The notes: generated by a model from the sequence alone, not told the origin. A stretch of DNA of 40,422 nucleotides from Armatimonadota bacterium (GCA_020060775.1 JAGUZN010000045.1:1-40422), one strand, 5' to 3'. Positions 1 through 8,789 are shown, numbered from the stretch's first letter. Program-made: numbers and translations.

Positions 1-543
1 CGGCAGATCGGGCGGGCCATCGCCGGCAAACGCCACACGACGGCACCGCGCCAGCGCGTCACGCACCACCGCCACCTTGTCGATGCCCGTCGTGGGAGCG
101 TAATACGGTGAATCATGCGGCAGCGACATCAGCAGTCCGCGTTCCGGATCCAGCGTGCCCGGGTTGGCATGCAGCGCGACATCGACACCCTGCTCAGCGA
201 GCAAACGGCGGATATACCACGCACACCCGGCCGAGGCAATGACAATCTCCCACCCTGCCGCCTGCAATCGGCGCATCGCCTGCCCGAGTTGCGGGTCCAC
301 GCCCATTTGCTGGGCCACCGCCATCACCCGCGCTTCATCGCCGCGAATGTGGGTGAACAACCGGCGAAGCGCTTCGAAGTGCGCCAATTCTCCGCGCAGA
401 AACATCTCCCAGTAGTCCGGGGTGTCGGGAGCAACCAGTTGCGCTCGCGCCAACTGATAGAAATCATGTTGCGCGACGGTGCCGTCGAAATCCGTCACCA
501 GTACCGGGGCGCAGTCGAGTTGTGCGTGTTGCCGGGCATGCAT
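1..543 (-). CDS. HAD-family phosphatase, MtnX/phosphoserine-phosphatase-like (3' end outside window)
   Basis: The frame is open from the ATG at 543 to the left edge (181 codons, no stop), so the C-terminus is missing. Near the N-terminus VTDFDGTVAQHDF is HAD motif I (DxDGT), with two catalytic Asp. VIASAGCAWYIRRLL is a motif II-like segment and RRVAFAGDGPPDLP at the edge is the motif IV region (GDGxxD). This spacing matches the HAD group that holds MtnX (2-hydroxy-3-keto-5-methylthiopentenyl-1-phosphate phosphatase) and phosphoserine phosphatase-like enzymes. The true substrate cannot be read here and no methionine-salvage gene lies nearby. The gene is divergent from the ThuA-like gene. Its promoter at 559-587 predicts a 5' leader of only about 10 nt, and no clear ribosome binding site is visible. 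Confidence 0.75.
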   Translation of the reverse strand, partial: MHARQHAQLDCAPVLVTDFDGTVAQHDFYQLARAQLVAPDTPDYWEMFLRGELAHFEALRRLFTHIRGDEARVMAVAQQMGVDPQLGQAMRRLQAAGWEIVIASAGCAWYIRRLLAEQGVDVALHANPGTLDPERGLLMSLPHDSPYYAPTTGIDKVAVVRDALARCRRVAFAGDGPPDLP

Positions 544-558
544 AGCCAAAACCTGCCG

Positions 559-587
559 ATTGTACCGAATTCCGCCCGGCGATGCAA
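559..587 (-). promoter_or_regulatory. sigma70-type promoter of the HAD phosphatase gene
   Basis: On the minus strand TTGCAT (587-582) is followed by 17 nt and TACAAT (564-559). The predicted transcription start near 552 leaves about 10 nt before the ATG at 543, so translation may be nearly leaderless. Confidence 0.55.
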
Positions 588-619
588 CCTCGCCGGTGTG
601 CGGCATGATAATTTTCACA

Positions 620-648
620 TTGCCCACCTGTCATGCTTTTGTTATACT
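620..648 (+). promoter_or_regulatory. extended -10 promoter for the ThuA-like gene
   Basis: TTGCCC (620-625), 17 nt spacer, TATACT (643-648), with TGT directly before the -10 giving an extended -10 element. The start codon at 684 lies about 30 nt after the predicted transcription start. Confidence 0.6.
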
Positions 649-683
649 GCGCGCGAACGCTCGCCGGAGGACTGCATACTACT

Positions 684-1328
684 ATGAAATCCGCCTTGAT
701 GATCTGGGGGGGCTGGGATGGCCACGAACCCAAGCAATGTGTTGAAATCTTCGCCCCGCTCCTGGAAGCGAAGGGATACCATGTGCGTATCGCTGACACA
801 CTGGATGTCTTGCTCGAAGCCGATAGTCTTCGCGCCCTCGACCTGATTACCCCGGTATGGACCATGGGTGCTATCACCCCCGAGCAGGAGAAGGGGTTGC
901 TCACCGCCATCGAGGGCGGCGTGGGGCTGGCCGGCTGGCATGGCGGCATGGGCGATGCCTTCCGCAACAACACCGAATACCAATTCATGGTTGGCGGTCA
1001 GTGGGTCGCACATCCGGGCAACATCATCGACTACACGGTCAACATCACCAATCACGATGATCCCATCACCGCCGGGCTTGCCGACTTTCGCATGCATTCC
1101 GAACAGTATTACATGCATGTCGATCCCGCGAACGATGTGCTGGCCACCACCACCTTCAGCGGCGAACACTGCCCGTGGATCGCCGGCACGGTGATGCCCG
1201 TGGTGTGGAAGCGGCGCTGGGGCCAGGGGCGGGTATTCTACACCTCGCTGGGCCATGTGGCCGCCGACTTTGATGTAACGGAAGCGCGCGAGATCGTGCT
1301 GCGCGGCATGCTGTGGGCATCGAAATAG
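684..1328 (+). CDS. ThuA-like domain protein (trehalose utilisation family)
   Basis: 214 residues from the ATG at 684, chosen because CGGAGGA at 665-671 precedes it and the family start ([14 protein letters not shown]) lies here; a longer frame to 633 would cover the -10 box. The fold is class I glutamine-amidotransferase-like. WGGWDGHEP at the start, [13 protein letters not shown] near residue 90, the [12 protein letters not shown] segment and the C-terminal [12 protein letters not shown] are recognisable ThuA features. Members occur in sugar utilisation loci next to Gfo/Idh oxidoreductases, exactly as here, but their reaction is poorly defined. The next gene starts 8 nt after the stop, so the two are probably co-transcribed and act on one sugar substrate. 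No signal peptide is seen. Confidence 0.85.
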   Translation: MKSALMIWGGWDGHEPKQCVEIFAPLLEAKGYHVRIADTLDVLLEADSLRALDLITPVWTMGAITPEQEKGLLTAIEGGVGLAGWHGGMGDAFRNNTEYQFMVGGQWVAHPGNIIDYTVNITNHDDPITAGLADFRMHSEQYYMHVDPANDVLATTTFSGEHCPWIAGTVMPVVWKRRWGQGRVFYTSLGHVAADFDVTEAREIVLRGMLWASK

Positions 1329-1336
1329 GGGGAAAT

Positions 1337-2431
1337 ATGGCCGGGACACCTGTACAGGTTGGCATCATCGGTTGCGGCGCGATCAGCGGCGCGTATCTCG
1401 GTATGGCGAACACACTGGAGGCGATTGACATTGTCGCCTGCGCCGACCTCATGCCCGAACGCGCATGCACGAAGGCCGAGGAATTCAGCGTGCCCATCGC
1501 CTGCACCGTTGACGAACTGCTCGCGAACCCCGATATCGAAATTGTGCTCAACCTCACCATCCCCAGGGCGCACGCCGACGTGGCGCTGGCGGCCATCGCC
1601 GCGGGGAAGCATGTCTACAACGAAAAGCCGTTGACCGTCACCCGCGAAGAGGGACGGCGCGTGCTGGAGGCCGCGCAGGCCCGCGGGGTGTTGGTGGGAT
1701 CTGCGCCTGATACTTTCCTCGGTGCGGGGCTGCAGACCTGTCGTACACTGATCGATGACGGTGTCATCGGCCAACCCATCGGCTGCACGGCCTTTATGCT
1801 CGGCCATGGCCACGAGGGCTGGCATCCCGATCCCGAATTTTACTACCAGAAGGGCGGCGGCCCGATGTTCGACATGGGGCCGTACTACCTCACCGCACTC
1901 ACCTTCCTGATGGGTCCCACTCGCCGCGTGACTGGAGCGAATGCCGTCACGTTTTCCGAACGCACCATCGGCAGCGAGAAAAAGCGCGGGCAGATAATTC
2001 CGGTGGAAGTGCCCACGCATGTCGTCGGCGTGATGGAGTTCGCCTCGGGAGCCATCGGCTCAATCATCACCAGCTTTGATGTGTGGGCCAGCCAGTGGCG
2101 CAACATTGAAATTTACGGCACCCTCGGAACAATGATCGTGCCTGATCCCAATGGCGGGGCCGGACCCGTGCAGATCAGGCTGGCCGGAGAGACAGAATGG
2201 CGCGAAGCGCCCCTCACGCATCACTATGCCGGGCAGACGCGCAGTCTGGGGGCGGCTGACATGGCGTGTGCGCTACGCGAGGGGCGGCCGCACCGCGCCA
2301 GCGGTGAAATGGCCTACCATGTACTCGACATCATGCATGCCTTCCACGATGCCGCGAGGGAAGGCACGCATATCACGCTCGAAAGCACCTGCGCGCAGCC
2401 GGACCCGCTGCTACCCGGAGCGACCCTCTAA
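1337..2431 (+). CDS. Gfo/Idh/MocA-family NAD(P)-dependent oxidoreductase
   Basis: 364 residues. The ATG at 1337 is preferred over the in-frame 1313 because AGGGGGA (1327-1333) stands just before it and the Rossmann fold begins at once. [15 protein letters not shown] carries GxGxxG for NAD(P) binding. [16 protein letters not shown] holds the family EKP motif, whose Lys is usually catalytic. [11 protein letters not shown] and the C-terminal half form the alpha/beta substrate domain. The family oxidises or reduces sugars, inositols or their derivatives; the substrate is not evident. Its place behind ThuA suggests a small sugar-catabolic operon, ended by the hairpin at 2451-2485. Confidence 0.88.
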   Translation: MAGTPVQVGIIGCGAISGAYLGMANTLEAIDIVACADLMPERACTKAEEFSVPIACTVDELLANPDIEIVLNLTIPRAHADVALAAIAAGKHVYNEKPLTVTREEGRRVLEAAQARGVLVGSAPDTFLGAGLQTCRTLIDDGVIGQPIGCTAFMLGHGHEGWHPDPEFYYQKGGGPMFDMGPYYLTALTFLMGPTRRVTGANAVTFSERTIGSEKKRGQIIPVEVPTHVVGVMEFASGAIGSIITSFDVWASQWRNIEIYGTLGTMIVPDPNGGAGPVQIRLAGETEWREAPLTHHYAGQTRSLGAADMACALREGRPHRASGEMAYHVLDIMHAFHDAAREGTHITLESTCAQPDPLLPGATL

Positions 2432-2450
2432 CAGAGCTCCAACAACACAC

Positions 2451-2485
2451 AACAGGGGCGGCAGGGAATCCCTGCCGCCCCTGTT
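2451..2485. terminator. strong 17-bp hairpin, bidirectional terminator between convergent genes
   Basis: Perfect inverted repeat: arm AACAGGGGCGGCAGGGA (2451-2467) and its complement (2469-2485). It lies 20 nt after the Gfo/Idh stop and 31 nt after the end of the oppositely directed symporter gene. No clear U-tract follows on either strand, so the terminator role rests on stem strength and position. Confidence 0.7.
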
Positions 2486-2515
2486 GCCGTATAACGGCAA
2501 CCCGACTGATCGATA

Positions 2516-4492
2516 TTAGACCGTCTCAGGTTGTGCCACCGGCTCCTTGATCTCCTCCGGAGTCCCTGTGCCCGGCTTCTTCTGCGTGAGCAGCGAGACC
2601 ACGACCAGTGTAAGGAAGCTCAAGGGGACGCTGATAATGGCCGGACTGTCGATGGGCAATGGCGCCAATTCCGGCTTCAGGTTGTACAGTTCCTTGTACA
2701 TCTCGGGAGAGAGCAGAATCAACCCGACGGAGGACACGATGCCCACGATGACCGCGGCGGCAATACCCTGCGCGGTGGTCTTCTTCCAGAAGAGCAGCAT
2801 GATGATCGCCGGCAGATTGGCCGATGCGGCCACGGCGAACGCCCACCCCACGAGGTACGACACGTTCATGCCCTGGTACTTGATGCCGAGGATCATGGCG
2901 AGAATGCCGACGCCGACAGCAGCCAGCTTCCCGGCGAGCACCTTGCCGTGGTCCGTAAGCTTGACGCCCAAGAAACGGTTGATTAAGTCATGGGCCACTG
3001 CACCGGAGGCGGCAACGATGAGGCCGCTGACGGTGCCCAGTACGGTGGCAAAGGCGATGGCGGAGATGATTGCGAAGAGCACGATGCCAAATGACTTCGC
3101 CAATAGCGGCGCCGCCATGTTGGAATCGGTCAGGTCCATCACCCCGTTTGTCATCGCGCCGAGCCCCATGAACAGCGTGAGCACGTAGAAGAATCCGATG
3201 CTCGCAATGGCGATAATCGTCGACTTGCGCGCACAGGATGGCGTGGGCACGGTGTAGTAGCGGATGAGAATGTGCGGCAGGGCTGCCGTACCGCAGAAGA
3301 GCGCCAGCATCAGCGAGATGAAGTTGATGTTACCCCAGAGGGTTTTGCCGACCTTGAACTTCGTCCCGGGACGCAGCAAGTCTTTGCCCAACACGGTCTT
3401 CGGATAGTACACGGTGAGCTTAGTTTCGCCCACGGTGAGCTTTTCCGTCGGCCACACGACCACTTTCCCGTGCAGAACGGCGGCAAGGTAATCGACCGCG
3501 TTAAGCGAACCGGTCTTCTCCACCTTCTGACCGTTGATCACGATCTCATCCATATGCCCGACCGAGAAGAACTTGCCTTCCGTACGCGGAGCGCCGTTGA
3601 AAAGTTTGGCGCCATCCGGCTGGACGGCCACAGTCAGCGTTTCTTCCAGGATCTGCTTGTTTTCGTTGAGATACCAGACCGAGGTATTTCCGGTGCTGTC
3701 CGTGAGTTCGACAAAACGTGCCTTGGCATCAGCCCCGCCATAGTAGGGCGATGTCTGCCAGTCCGTCGCTGGCGTATAGGCCGAATTCGTCAGGCTCAAG
3801 GTATCGCCCGCCATGGTGTACGGGATGGTCACGAACTGATGGTACTGCTTGCCCCCGACTGGCTGCGGCGTGGTCGATAATCCCCGAGAGAGCACGGCGA
3901 CCACAACGATCGTGGAGAAGACGATCAGCAACCCCCCTTTGAGGAACTGCACATACGTGGTGGAAGCCATGCCGGCGGTGGCCACGATGATGATGACGAT
4001 CGTGCCTACCAGGATGACCCCCCACTGGTGCGACAGCCCGAGCAACGGGGTGACCAGCACGCCGGCGCCGACCATCTGTGGAATCAAATAGAAGATGGAG
4101 ACGACCAGCGTACTGATCGCCGCGGTGAGCTGGATACTTTTCGAGTTGAACTTCGAGTCCAGCGCGTCAGTGAAGGTATATTTCCCCAGCCGCTTCATCG
4201 GCTCGGCGACCACAAAGAGGGCGACGATCCACCCGGCCAGATAACCGATGGAGTAGAGGAACCCATCATACCCAAAAGCGGCAATCATGCCGCAGATGCC
4301 GAGGAAGGACGCCGCGGAGAGATAGTCGCCGGCGAAGGCAATGCCGTTGACCGCCCAATGGATGTCGCCGCCCGCGGCGTAATAGCCCTTGGCGGTTTTC
4401 GTGCGCTTGGCATAATAATAGGCAATCCAGAGCACAAAGGCAACAAACGCCATGAAGATGGCGATGGCGATAGGTGAAGTGACGTATTGCAT
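2516..4492 (-). CDS. cation:acetate/solute symporter, ActP-like (SSS family), with large extracytoplasmic insertion
   Basis: 658 residues, all multi-spanning. Near residues 52-66 FAGDYLSAASFLGI is the characteristic segment of ActP and related sodium:solute symporters, and QMVGAGVLVTPLLGL (139-153) fits too. E. coli ActP is about 550 residues. Here the loop after residue 203 runs to about 386 before helices resume (GNINFISLMLALFCG), giving some 140 extra polar residues outside the membrane. The small DUF485 protein ends 2 nt upstream, the usual YjcH-ActP pairing. The role is probably uptake of acetate or another short carboxylate with Na+ or H+; the exact substrate is inferred. It is transcribed from the promoter at 4897-4925. 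Confidence 0.85.
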   Translation of the reverse strand: MQYVTSPIAIAIFMAFVAFVLWIAYYYAKRTKTAKGYYAAGGDIHWAVNGIAFAGDYLSAASFLGICGMIAAFGYDGFLYSIGYLAGWIVALFVVAEPMKRLGKYTFTDALDSKFNSKSIQLTAAISTLVVSIFYLIPQMVGAGVLVTPLLGLSHQWGVILVGTIVIIIVATAGMASTTYVQFLKGGLLIVFSTIVVVAVLSRGLSTTPQPVGGKQYHQFVTIPYTMAGDTLSLTNSAYTPATDWQTSPYYGGADAKARFVELTDSTGNTSVWYLNENKQILEETLTVAVQPDGAKLFNGAPRTEGKFFSVGHMDEIVINGQKVEKTGSLNAVDYLAAVLHGKVVVWPTEKLTVGETKLTVYYPKTVLGKDLLRPGTKFKVGKTLWGNINFISLMLALFCGTAALPHILIRYYTVPTPSCARKSTIIAIASIGFFYVLTLFMGLGAMTNGVMDLTDSNMAAPLLAKSFGIVLFAIISAIAFATVLGTVSGLIVAASGAVAHDLINRFLGVKLTDHGKVLAGKLAAVGVGILAMILGIKYQGMNVSYLVGWAFAVAASANLPAIIMLLFWKKTTAQGIAAAVIVGIVSSVGLILLSPEMYKELYNLKPELAPLPIDSPAIISVPLSFLTLVVVSLLTQKKPGTGTPEEIKEPVAQPETV

Positions 4493-4494
4493 GA

Positions 4495-4800
4495 TCAGCG
4501 CTCCTCCACCGTTTCAGGCACCGTAGGCTCGGACACAGACGCAAACTGTGTCTCCGCACGTCCGGCCATTGCGTTGTAGATCAAGGCCATCACAAGGGCG
4601 AGGATGATCAGGCCGAAGCCATACACAATCGCCAGATTCAACCGACCGATCGGCATCGCCATGAGCTGCGGGCTCACACTGTTAATGACGACAAAACCGG
4701 CGTAGACGATGCCGTAGACAAGAAACATCCAGAGCCCAAGTTTCGTTTTGTACCCGGATGCCAGATCTTCACCCCATTGGGTCGATGGGCCGTGATCCAT
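4495..4800 (-). CDS. DUF485 small membrane subunit (YjcH-like)
   Basis: 101 residues with two hydrophobic helices (KLGLWMFLVYGIVYAGFVVI and LAIVYGFGLIILALVMALIY). Between them is a short loop, and soluble tails lie at both ends. This matches DUF485 proteins found directly before ActP-type symporters. GAGGGGG precedes the ATG at 4800 by 6 nt on the minus strand. The stop is 2 nt before the symporter start, so translation is likely coupled. Its biochemical job in the transporter is not established. Confidence 0.85.
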   Translation of the reverse strand: MDHGPSTQWGEDLASGYKTKLGLWMFLVYGIVYAGFVVINSVSPQLMAMPIGRLNLAIVYGFGLIILALVMALIYNAMAGRAETQFASVSEPTVPETVEER

Positions 4801-4896
4801 GATTACCCCCTCAAGTCACAGGTGTCTTTGCACATCAAAGGCTGCTGAACTCGGTGTGCGGGTGCATTCCAAGCATGTGTGCGCAAAGTATGCCGT

Positions 4897-4925
4897 ATTG
4901 TATTGGTTTGTCACTTACCTGTCAA
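4897..4925 (-). promoter_or_regulatory. near-consensus sigma70 promoter of the DUF485-symporter operon
   Basis: Minus strand: perfect TTGACA (4925-4920), exactly 17 nt, TACAAT (4902-4897). The leader to the start at 4800 is about 90 nt. Confidence 0.75.
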
Positions 4926-4927
4926 AT

Positions 4928-4946
4928 GATAGCTAAGTAAGTTATC
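4928..4946. promoter_or_regulatory. imperfect palindrome upstream of the -35 box (candidate activator site)
   Basis: GATAGCTAAGTAAGTTATC pairs in 7 of 9 positions about a central G. It ends 3 bp before the -35 element of the symporter promoter, where an activator would bind. The rest of the 259-nt gap 4801-5059 shows no gene. Confidence 0.35.
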
Positions 4947-5059
4947 AGCAATACTGGTGACTGTGTGACACTGGTATTACATGCCGAGCAAGGATCACAG
5001 ACATGCGTCAGGGGACGCCGCCGCCAGGGCTCTGCGGGTCAGTGAGATAGGGCAGAGTC

Positions 5060-5980
5060 TTAGAACCATGACATGCGACGATGGAACCAGAACCGGTTTT
5101 TCAGGGCAAACACCATGGCGCCGACGAGGACGGTGATGCTGGCTTCGATCGCCCACTTCGCCAACGCACGCAGTGCTAACTCCCACTGTGCAGTGAGCAA
5201 TCCAATACCGATCAGAGCGGCTGTCGGTACCAACGCGAGGATGATGGTGATCCCAGAGGTCAGCACCGAGCGATGCGTGGCGACCACGATGGCTCCGGCG
5301 GCCGCAGCCAGCACGGGCACCACCACCGTAGGCAATCCAAAACTGATCCAGTAACTGGTGAGTGGAAAGGCGAGGATGCGAGCCAGACTGGCCTGCGCGC
5401 TTTGACGCAGGAGCAGAAACGCCAAGGCTGCGGCAATCGCCAGGACGAGATAACCAATCAGTAATGATCGGATGCCATCGCGCAACACCCGACGGTTGCG
5501 CAATGCGATCCCCCATCCCACATAAATGAACGGTTCAAACGCCGGCACGATGAGCAGAGCGCCGATGATCAGCGGAAGGTTGGCCAACGAGAGACCGGCG
5601 GTAATCAGGCCGCCACTGAGCACCATCAGCAGCAGGAAGTTCAAGTTGAGTTGACTGGTGCGCCGCAGGAATTCATGGGATTCTTCCCAGGGGCTTTCAA
5701 TATCATCGTAGATGACGCGCGACTGCGCCGACTTGCTATAGAATGCATCAGGTTCTGAGATCGTAAGAGAGGTTGGACGAAGGGCATACTCTTCGCCGAG
5801 AATGTCCATCACGCGGGGAACCATACGGTTCGTCACCGTCACCACCAGCACATCGCCCACATCCTTGACTGATGCCTGGCGGTGGAGTTGAATCGAGAGT
5901 ACATCATCCATCTGCCGTAACCGGGCGATTAACTCAGCTGTGCGCGCCGTATCAACGGCGGCGGTAATCGTTCGCGCCAT
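5060..5980 (-). CDS. DUF389 (TIGR00341-type) membrane protein
   Basis: 306 residues. The first ~108 are soluble (ITAAVDTARTAELIARLRQMDDV, then VTNRMVPRVMDILGE). Six or so hydrophobic helices follow, starting LLLMVLSGGLITAGLSLA. The segment LIIGALLIVPAFEPFIYVGWGIA resembles the conserved P-x-x-x-P core of DUF389. The function of the family is unknown. GAGGGGAG lies just before the ATG at 5980. It follows the DUF892 gene with a 60-nt gap that holds a strong hairpin, so transcription from upstream may be attenuated there. Confidence 0.8.
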   Translation of the reverse strand: MARTITAAVDTARTAELIARLRQMDDVLSIQLHRQASVKDVGDVLVVTVTNRMVPRVMDILGEEYALRPTSLTISEPDAFYSKSAQSRVIYDDIESPWEESHEFLRRTSQLNLNFLLLMVLSGGLITAGLSLANLPLIIGALLIVPAFEPFIYVGWGIALRNRRVLRDGIRSLLIGYLVLAIAAALAFLLLRQSAQASLARILAFPLTSYWISFGLPTVVVPVLAAAAGAIVVATHRSVLTSGITIILALVPTAALIGIGLLTAQWELALRALAKWAIEASITVLVGAMVFALKNRFWFHRRMSWF

Positions 5981-6001
5981 ACGCTCCCCTCTTCAGCGAT
6001 A

Positions 6002-6038
6002 GGATATGGGGGGAGACGGTGGGCCTCCCCCCATATCC
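6002..6038 (-). terminator. 14-bp perfect hairpin after the DUF892 gene
   Basis: Arms GGATATGGGGGGAG (6002-6015) and its complement (6025-6038) with a 9-nt loop. It begins 3 nt after the DUF892 stop and ends about 20 nt before the DUF389 start. No U-tract is visible, so it may attenuate or stabilise the mRNA rather than terminate it. Confidence 0.5.
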
Positions 6039-6040
6039 CA

Positions 6041-6544
6041 TCATGCCGCCATGCGGCCGTGCCCGCCGAGTTCGGAGAGAAGCGATGGCAGATCGCTCTC
6101 CAGGCGCGAACGCATTTGATCCTCGCCGGTCCGGTTCTCCTGCAGCAGTTGTACCAACTCCTGCTCGCCAAGTTGCTGCGCGAGGGCAATCAACCCCTGG
6201 TAGCTCACTAATTCGAGGTGTTCTACCTTATCGCCCTCCAGCGCATTGTGAATGTCGATGAGATTTTGCGGGGGGTTGGTCTCCATGAACATTTGATGGG
6301 CACGCATCATGCCCTGCGTCACCGGATTTTCTGAAGGACCTATGGGGCCACCGAGTCGGTCGACAACTCGCTCCAGGTTCTCAATCTGCTGTTTTGTCGG
6401 ATCAGCGTGCCGCTGGAACATCTCTTTCAAACGGGAGTGCTGCACTTCCTGTGTCATCAGCTGATTCATTTTCAGAATATCCCGTTCGGCGATGAGCATC
6501 TCGGAGCAGCGCAACTGGAAATAGTCGCGAAGGTTCATTGCCAT
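6041..6544 (-). CDS. DUF892 ferritin-like protein (YciE/YciF family)
   Basis: 167 residues, almost all helical and soluble. The N-terminal NLRDYFQLRCSEMLIAERDILKMNQLM has the pattern of the first DUF892 helix with a metal-ligand type Glu. E and H residues recur in later helices (EMFQRHADPTKQQIENLERVVDRLG; EGDKVEHLELVSYQGLI). The family folds as a ferritin-like four-helix bundle linked to stress responses; the reaction is not established. GGAGG stands 6 nt before the ATG at 6544; the Met at residue 3 is an alternative start. The neighbouring DUF389 protein suggests a cell-envelope or stress operon. Confidence 0.75.
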   Translation of the reverse strand: MAMNLRDYFQLRCSEMLIAERDILKMNQLMTQEVQHSRLKEMFQRHADPTKQQIENLERVVDRLGGPIGPSENPVTQGMMRAHQMFMETNPPQNLIDIHNALEGDKVEHLELVSYQGLIALAQQLGEQELVQLLQENRTGEDQMRSRLESDLPSLLSELGGHGRMAA

Positions 6545-6692
6545 ACCTGGCCTCCTCTCATGTGACTATGCGAGTACCAGTGTAATCCAGCCGAGAATAC
6601 CAGTAGGTGATGAAGTGCGTCATGCTGGTGAGAATGGCGAGGAAATGCACAACAATACCGAGCGACTGATGGGGTCGGACAAGGAGAATGCG

Positions 6693-7550
6693 CTAGCAGG
6701 CAGGAGAGAACAGAAGCATCATTTCGCGGGCGAGTTTGGCGGCAGTGGCACTGGTCATGCCGGAAGGGTCGAGCGGCGGGGCGACCTCATTCAGGTCCAT
6801 GGCGACAATGCGCATGGGCGGCAAGCCGATCAGGCAGTCCAGCAGTTCGCGGTACGTGGCGCCGCCCGCCTCGGGTGTGCCGGTGCCCGGCGCAATGCTG
6901 GGATCGAGCACATCGAGGTCAAGCGTGATGTAGACCGGGCGCGTGGCCAGCGCCTCGCGCACGGTGTCAGGGATGTCGAGCCCCATGGAGAAATGCGCCG
7001 AACATTGCCGCCCCAGCGCAAATTCTTCACGCAGGCCCGAGCGCATGCCCAACTGCACCAGACGGTTGAAGCCGAATTCCTCCCCAATGCGATACGCCCA
7101 AGTGGCATGGGATAACGGCTCATCGAGATACGTGTCGCGCAGGTCGGCATGGGCATCGAAATGCAGGATCATCGTTTCGGGAAAACGGCGGCACACGGCG
7201 CGGGCGATGGCCGTCGCGATACTGTGCTCGCCGCCAATAATGAAGGGCAACGTGCCGGCGTCAAGCAACCGACCAGCCTCATCTTCCAGGTACTGGAGCG
7301 CGTCAGCCTGGGAAAGGCCGGTGAAATCGAGGTCGCCGAAATCCCCCACCCGCAGGTCTTCGAGATCACGGTCGAGTTGCGGGCTGTAGGTTTCGAGATT
7401 TTCCGAGGCCCAGCGGATGCCCTGCGGCCCCTCGGCACAGCCGGACCGAAACGACCCGGTGCGGTCGAGGGGCGCGCCAAGCAGGGTAATGTCGCCGGAC
7501 TCCCCGGGCTTACTCGCCAGAAAGGGGTACGGTAAGGGCGGGTGGATCAT
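6693..7550 (-). CDS. speB: agmatinase (agmatine ureohydrolase)
   Basis: 285 residues from the ATG at 7550. A longer frame to 7667 lies wholly inside the spermidine synthase gene and adds nothing family-like. Ureohydrolase metal motifs are complete: GGEHS (106-110), DAHAD (132-136) and DLDVLD (211-216). These bind the two Mn ions that attack the guanidinium carbon. Agmatine gives putrescine and urea. The first 41 nt overlap the end of speE, and the operon also holds arginine decarboxylase, so agmatine rather than arginine or guanidinobutyrate is the likely substrate. The family alone would not separate these. Confidence 0.88.
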   Translation of the reverse strand: MIHPPLPYPFLASKPGESGDITLLGAPLDRTGSFRSGCAEGPQGIRWASENLETYSPQLDRDLEDLRVGDFGDLDFTGLSQADALQYLEDEAGRLLDAGTLPFIIGGEHSIATAIARAVCRRFPETMILHFDAHADLRDTYLDEPLSHATWAYRIGEEFGFNRLVQLGMRSGLREEFALGRQCSAHFSMGLDIPDTVREALATRPVYITLDLDVLDPSIAPGTGTPEAGGATYRELLDCLIGLPPMRIVAMDLNEVAPPLDPSGMTSATAAKLAREMMLLFSPAC

Positions 7551-8403
7551 CGGGGGCTTGCATCTCCAGGGCCGCAGCCAGGAAGTTCGGTAGAGCGAAT
7601 GCTGCCTGGTGGATCGCCGGCGTATACCAACCGGTAGGATACCCGTTGGCCTGCAGGCGGGCGGCAATCGTCGCCGGATTCACCGCCGACGGATCGAGCG
7701 TCATCGACGCGGCGGTGAAACTCCAGAGCACGCCGGGGTATAGTGGAATGTTGCAGAGGTAGGTTTTCACAACCGGGAAGACCCGGCGCATGAGCGCGAC
7801 CGCATCCTGCAGCTCATCGAGCATCACCAGCGGCGACCCGCTCTGGGTGACGATGATGCCGGTATCGCCGAGCGCCCGGCGCGCATCGCGGTAGAATGAT
7901 TCGCCGAAAAGATCGACCGCCGGCCCCACGGGGTCGGTGGAGTCGACCAGGATGACATCGAACTGCTCCTCGGTCTCGCGGAGGTACTTCACCCCGTCGC
8001 CGATGATCAATTCGGCATTCGGGCGTTCAAAGGCATCGCCGGCGATCTCCGGCAGCAGGTCGCGGCTCACGCGCACGACCTCGCCGTCGATCTCCACCAT
8101 GGTCGCCTTGGTCACAGGGTACTCCAGCACGCGACGCAACGCCCCGCCATCGCCCCCGCCGATCACCAGCACCCGCTTGGGATCGGGATGCGCCATCATC
8201 GGCACGTGGACAAGCATCTCGTGATAGATGTATTCATCCGCCTCGCTGGTTTGCGTGGCGTCATCGAGCACGAGCATGCGTCGGAACGGCACCGTATCTA
8301 AGACCTGCAGATGCTGAAACGCGGATATCCCGTCGTAGAGCACATCGCGGACCTGTGCCACCTGGCGCCACCCACTGCGGAAGGGTTCAGCAAACTCCCG
8401 CAT
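7510..8403 (-). CDS. speE: spermidine synthase (polyamine aminopropyltransferase)
   Basis: 297 residues. VLVIGGGDGGALRRVLEY (78-95) is the decarboxylated-AdoMet binding loop. MVEIDGEVV follows with the acidic ribose-binding residue. DVILVDSTDPVGPA (149-162) carries the catalytic Asp segment. The length matches bacterial SpeE. It transfers aminopropyl from decarboxylated AdoMet to putrescine. GGAGGGG precedes the ATG at 8403. The start overlaps the end of speD by 17 nt and the stop lies inside the agmatinase gene, so the three genes are tightly coupled. Confidence 0.92.
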   Translation of the reverse strand: MREFAEPFRSGWRQVAQVRDVLYDGISAFQHLQVLDTVPFRRMLVLDDATQTSEADEYIYHEMLVHVPMMAHPDPKRVLVIGGGDGGALRRVLEYPVTKATMVEIDGEVVRVSRDLLPEIAGDAFERPNAELIIGDGVKYLRETEEQFDVILVDSTDPVGPAVDLFGESFYRDARRALGDTGIIVTQSGSPLVMLDELQDAVALMRRVFPVVKTYLCNIPLYPGVLWSFTAASMTLDPSAVNPATIAARLQANGYPTGWYTPAIHQAAFALPNFLAAALEMQAPDDPPALTVPLSGE

Positions 8404-8785
8404 AGACCCCTCCGACGTCGCCGCGCGCCTTTTCGTCGATAATAATGCCCCGGTTCATTTCCATCACCTGCACGCGCTCAGGCTGGAAATACTTGCGCAG
8501 TACAGGCACTGCCTTGCTCGGGTCGGTATGCTGTCCGCAGGTAAACACATCGACCGCCGCATAGCCGTGTTCCGGCCAGGTATGGATCATGACGTGCGAC
8601 TCTGCCAGGATGGCAACTCCGGTCACTCCGATGGGCGTAAAAGGATACACGCGAAGGTCCAGCAATGTAGCGTCACAAGCTGCGATGGTCTCGGTAATCG
8701 CACGTTCGATCACCGGGATGGAGTTGATGTGTTCAGCGTTGCATCCCCACAGCTCCAAAATCAGGTGGCGTCCAACTCGTTCCAA
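8387..8785 (-). CDS. speD: S-adenosylmethionine decarboxylase proenzyme, pyruvoyl type
   Basis: 132 residues from a TTG at 8785. GGAGGT at 8792-8797, 6 nt before the TTG, fixes this start; the protein then opens MERVGRHLILELWGC like bacterial SpeD. An ATG at 8809 would overlap pdaD and has no such site. GVAILAESHVMIHTW (56-70) contains the self-cleavage site E62/S63, where Ser becomes the pyruvoyl group. H67 and C83 (FTCG) are the expected processing and catalytic residues. The product supplies decarboxylated AdoMet to SpeE. The start is 4 nt after the pdaD stop, whose last codons form the ribosome binding site. Confidence 0.92.
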   Translation of the reverse strand: MERVGRHLILELWGCNAEHINSIPVIERAITETIAACDATLLDLRVYPFTPIGVTGVAILAESHVMIHTWPEHGYAAVDVFTCGQHTDPSKAVPVLRKYFQPERVQVMEMNRGIIIDEKARGDVGGVYAGVC

Positions 8786-8789
8786 ATCT

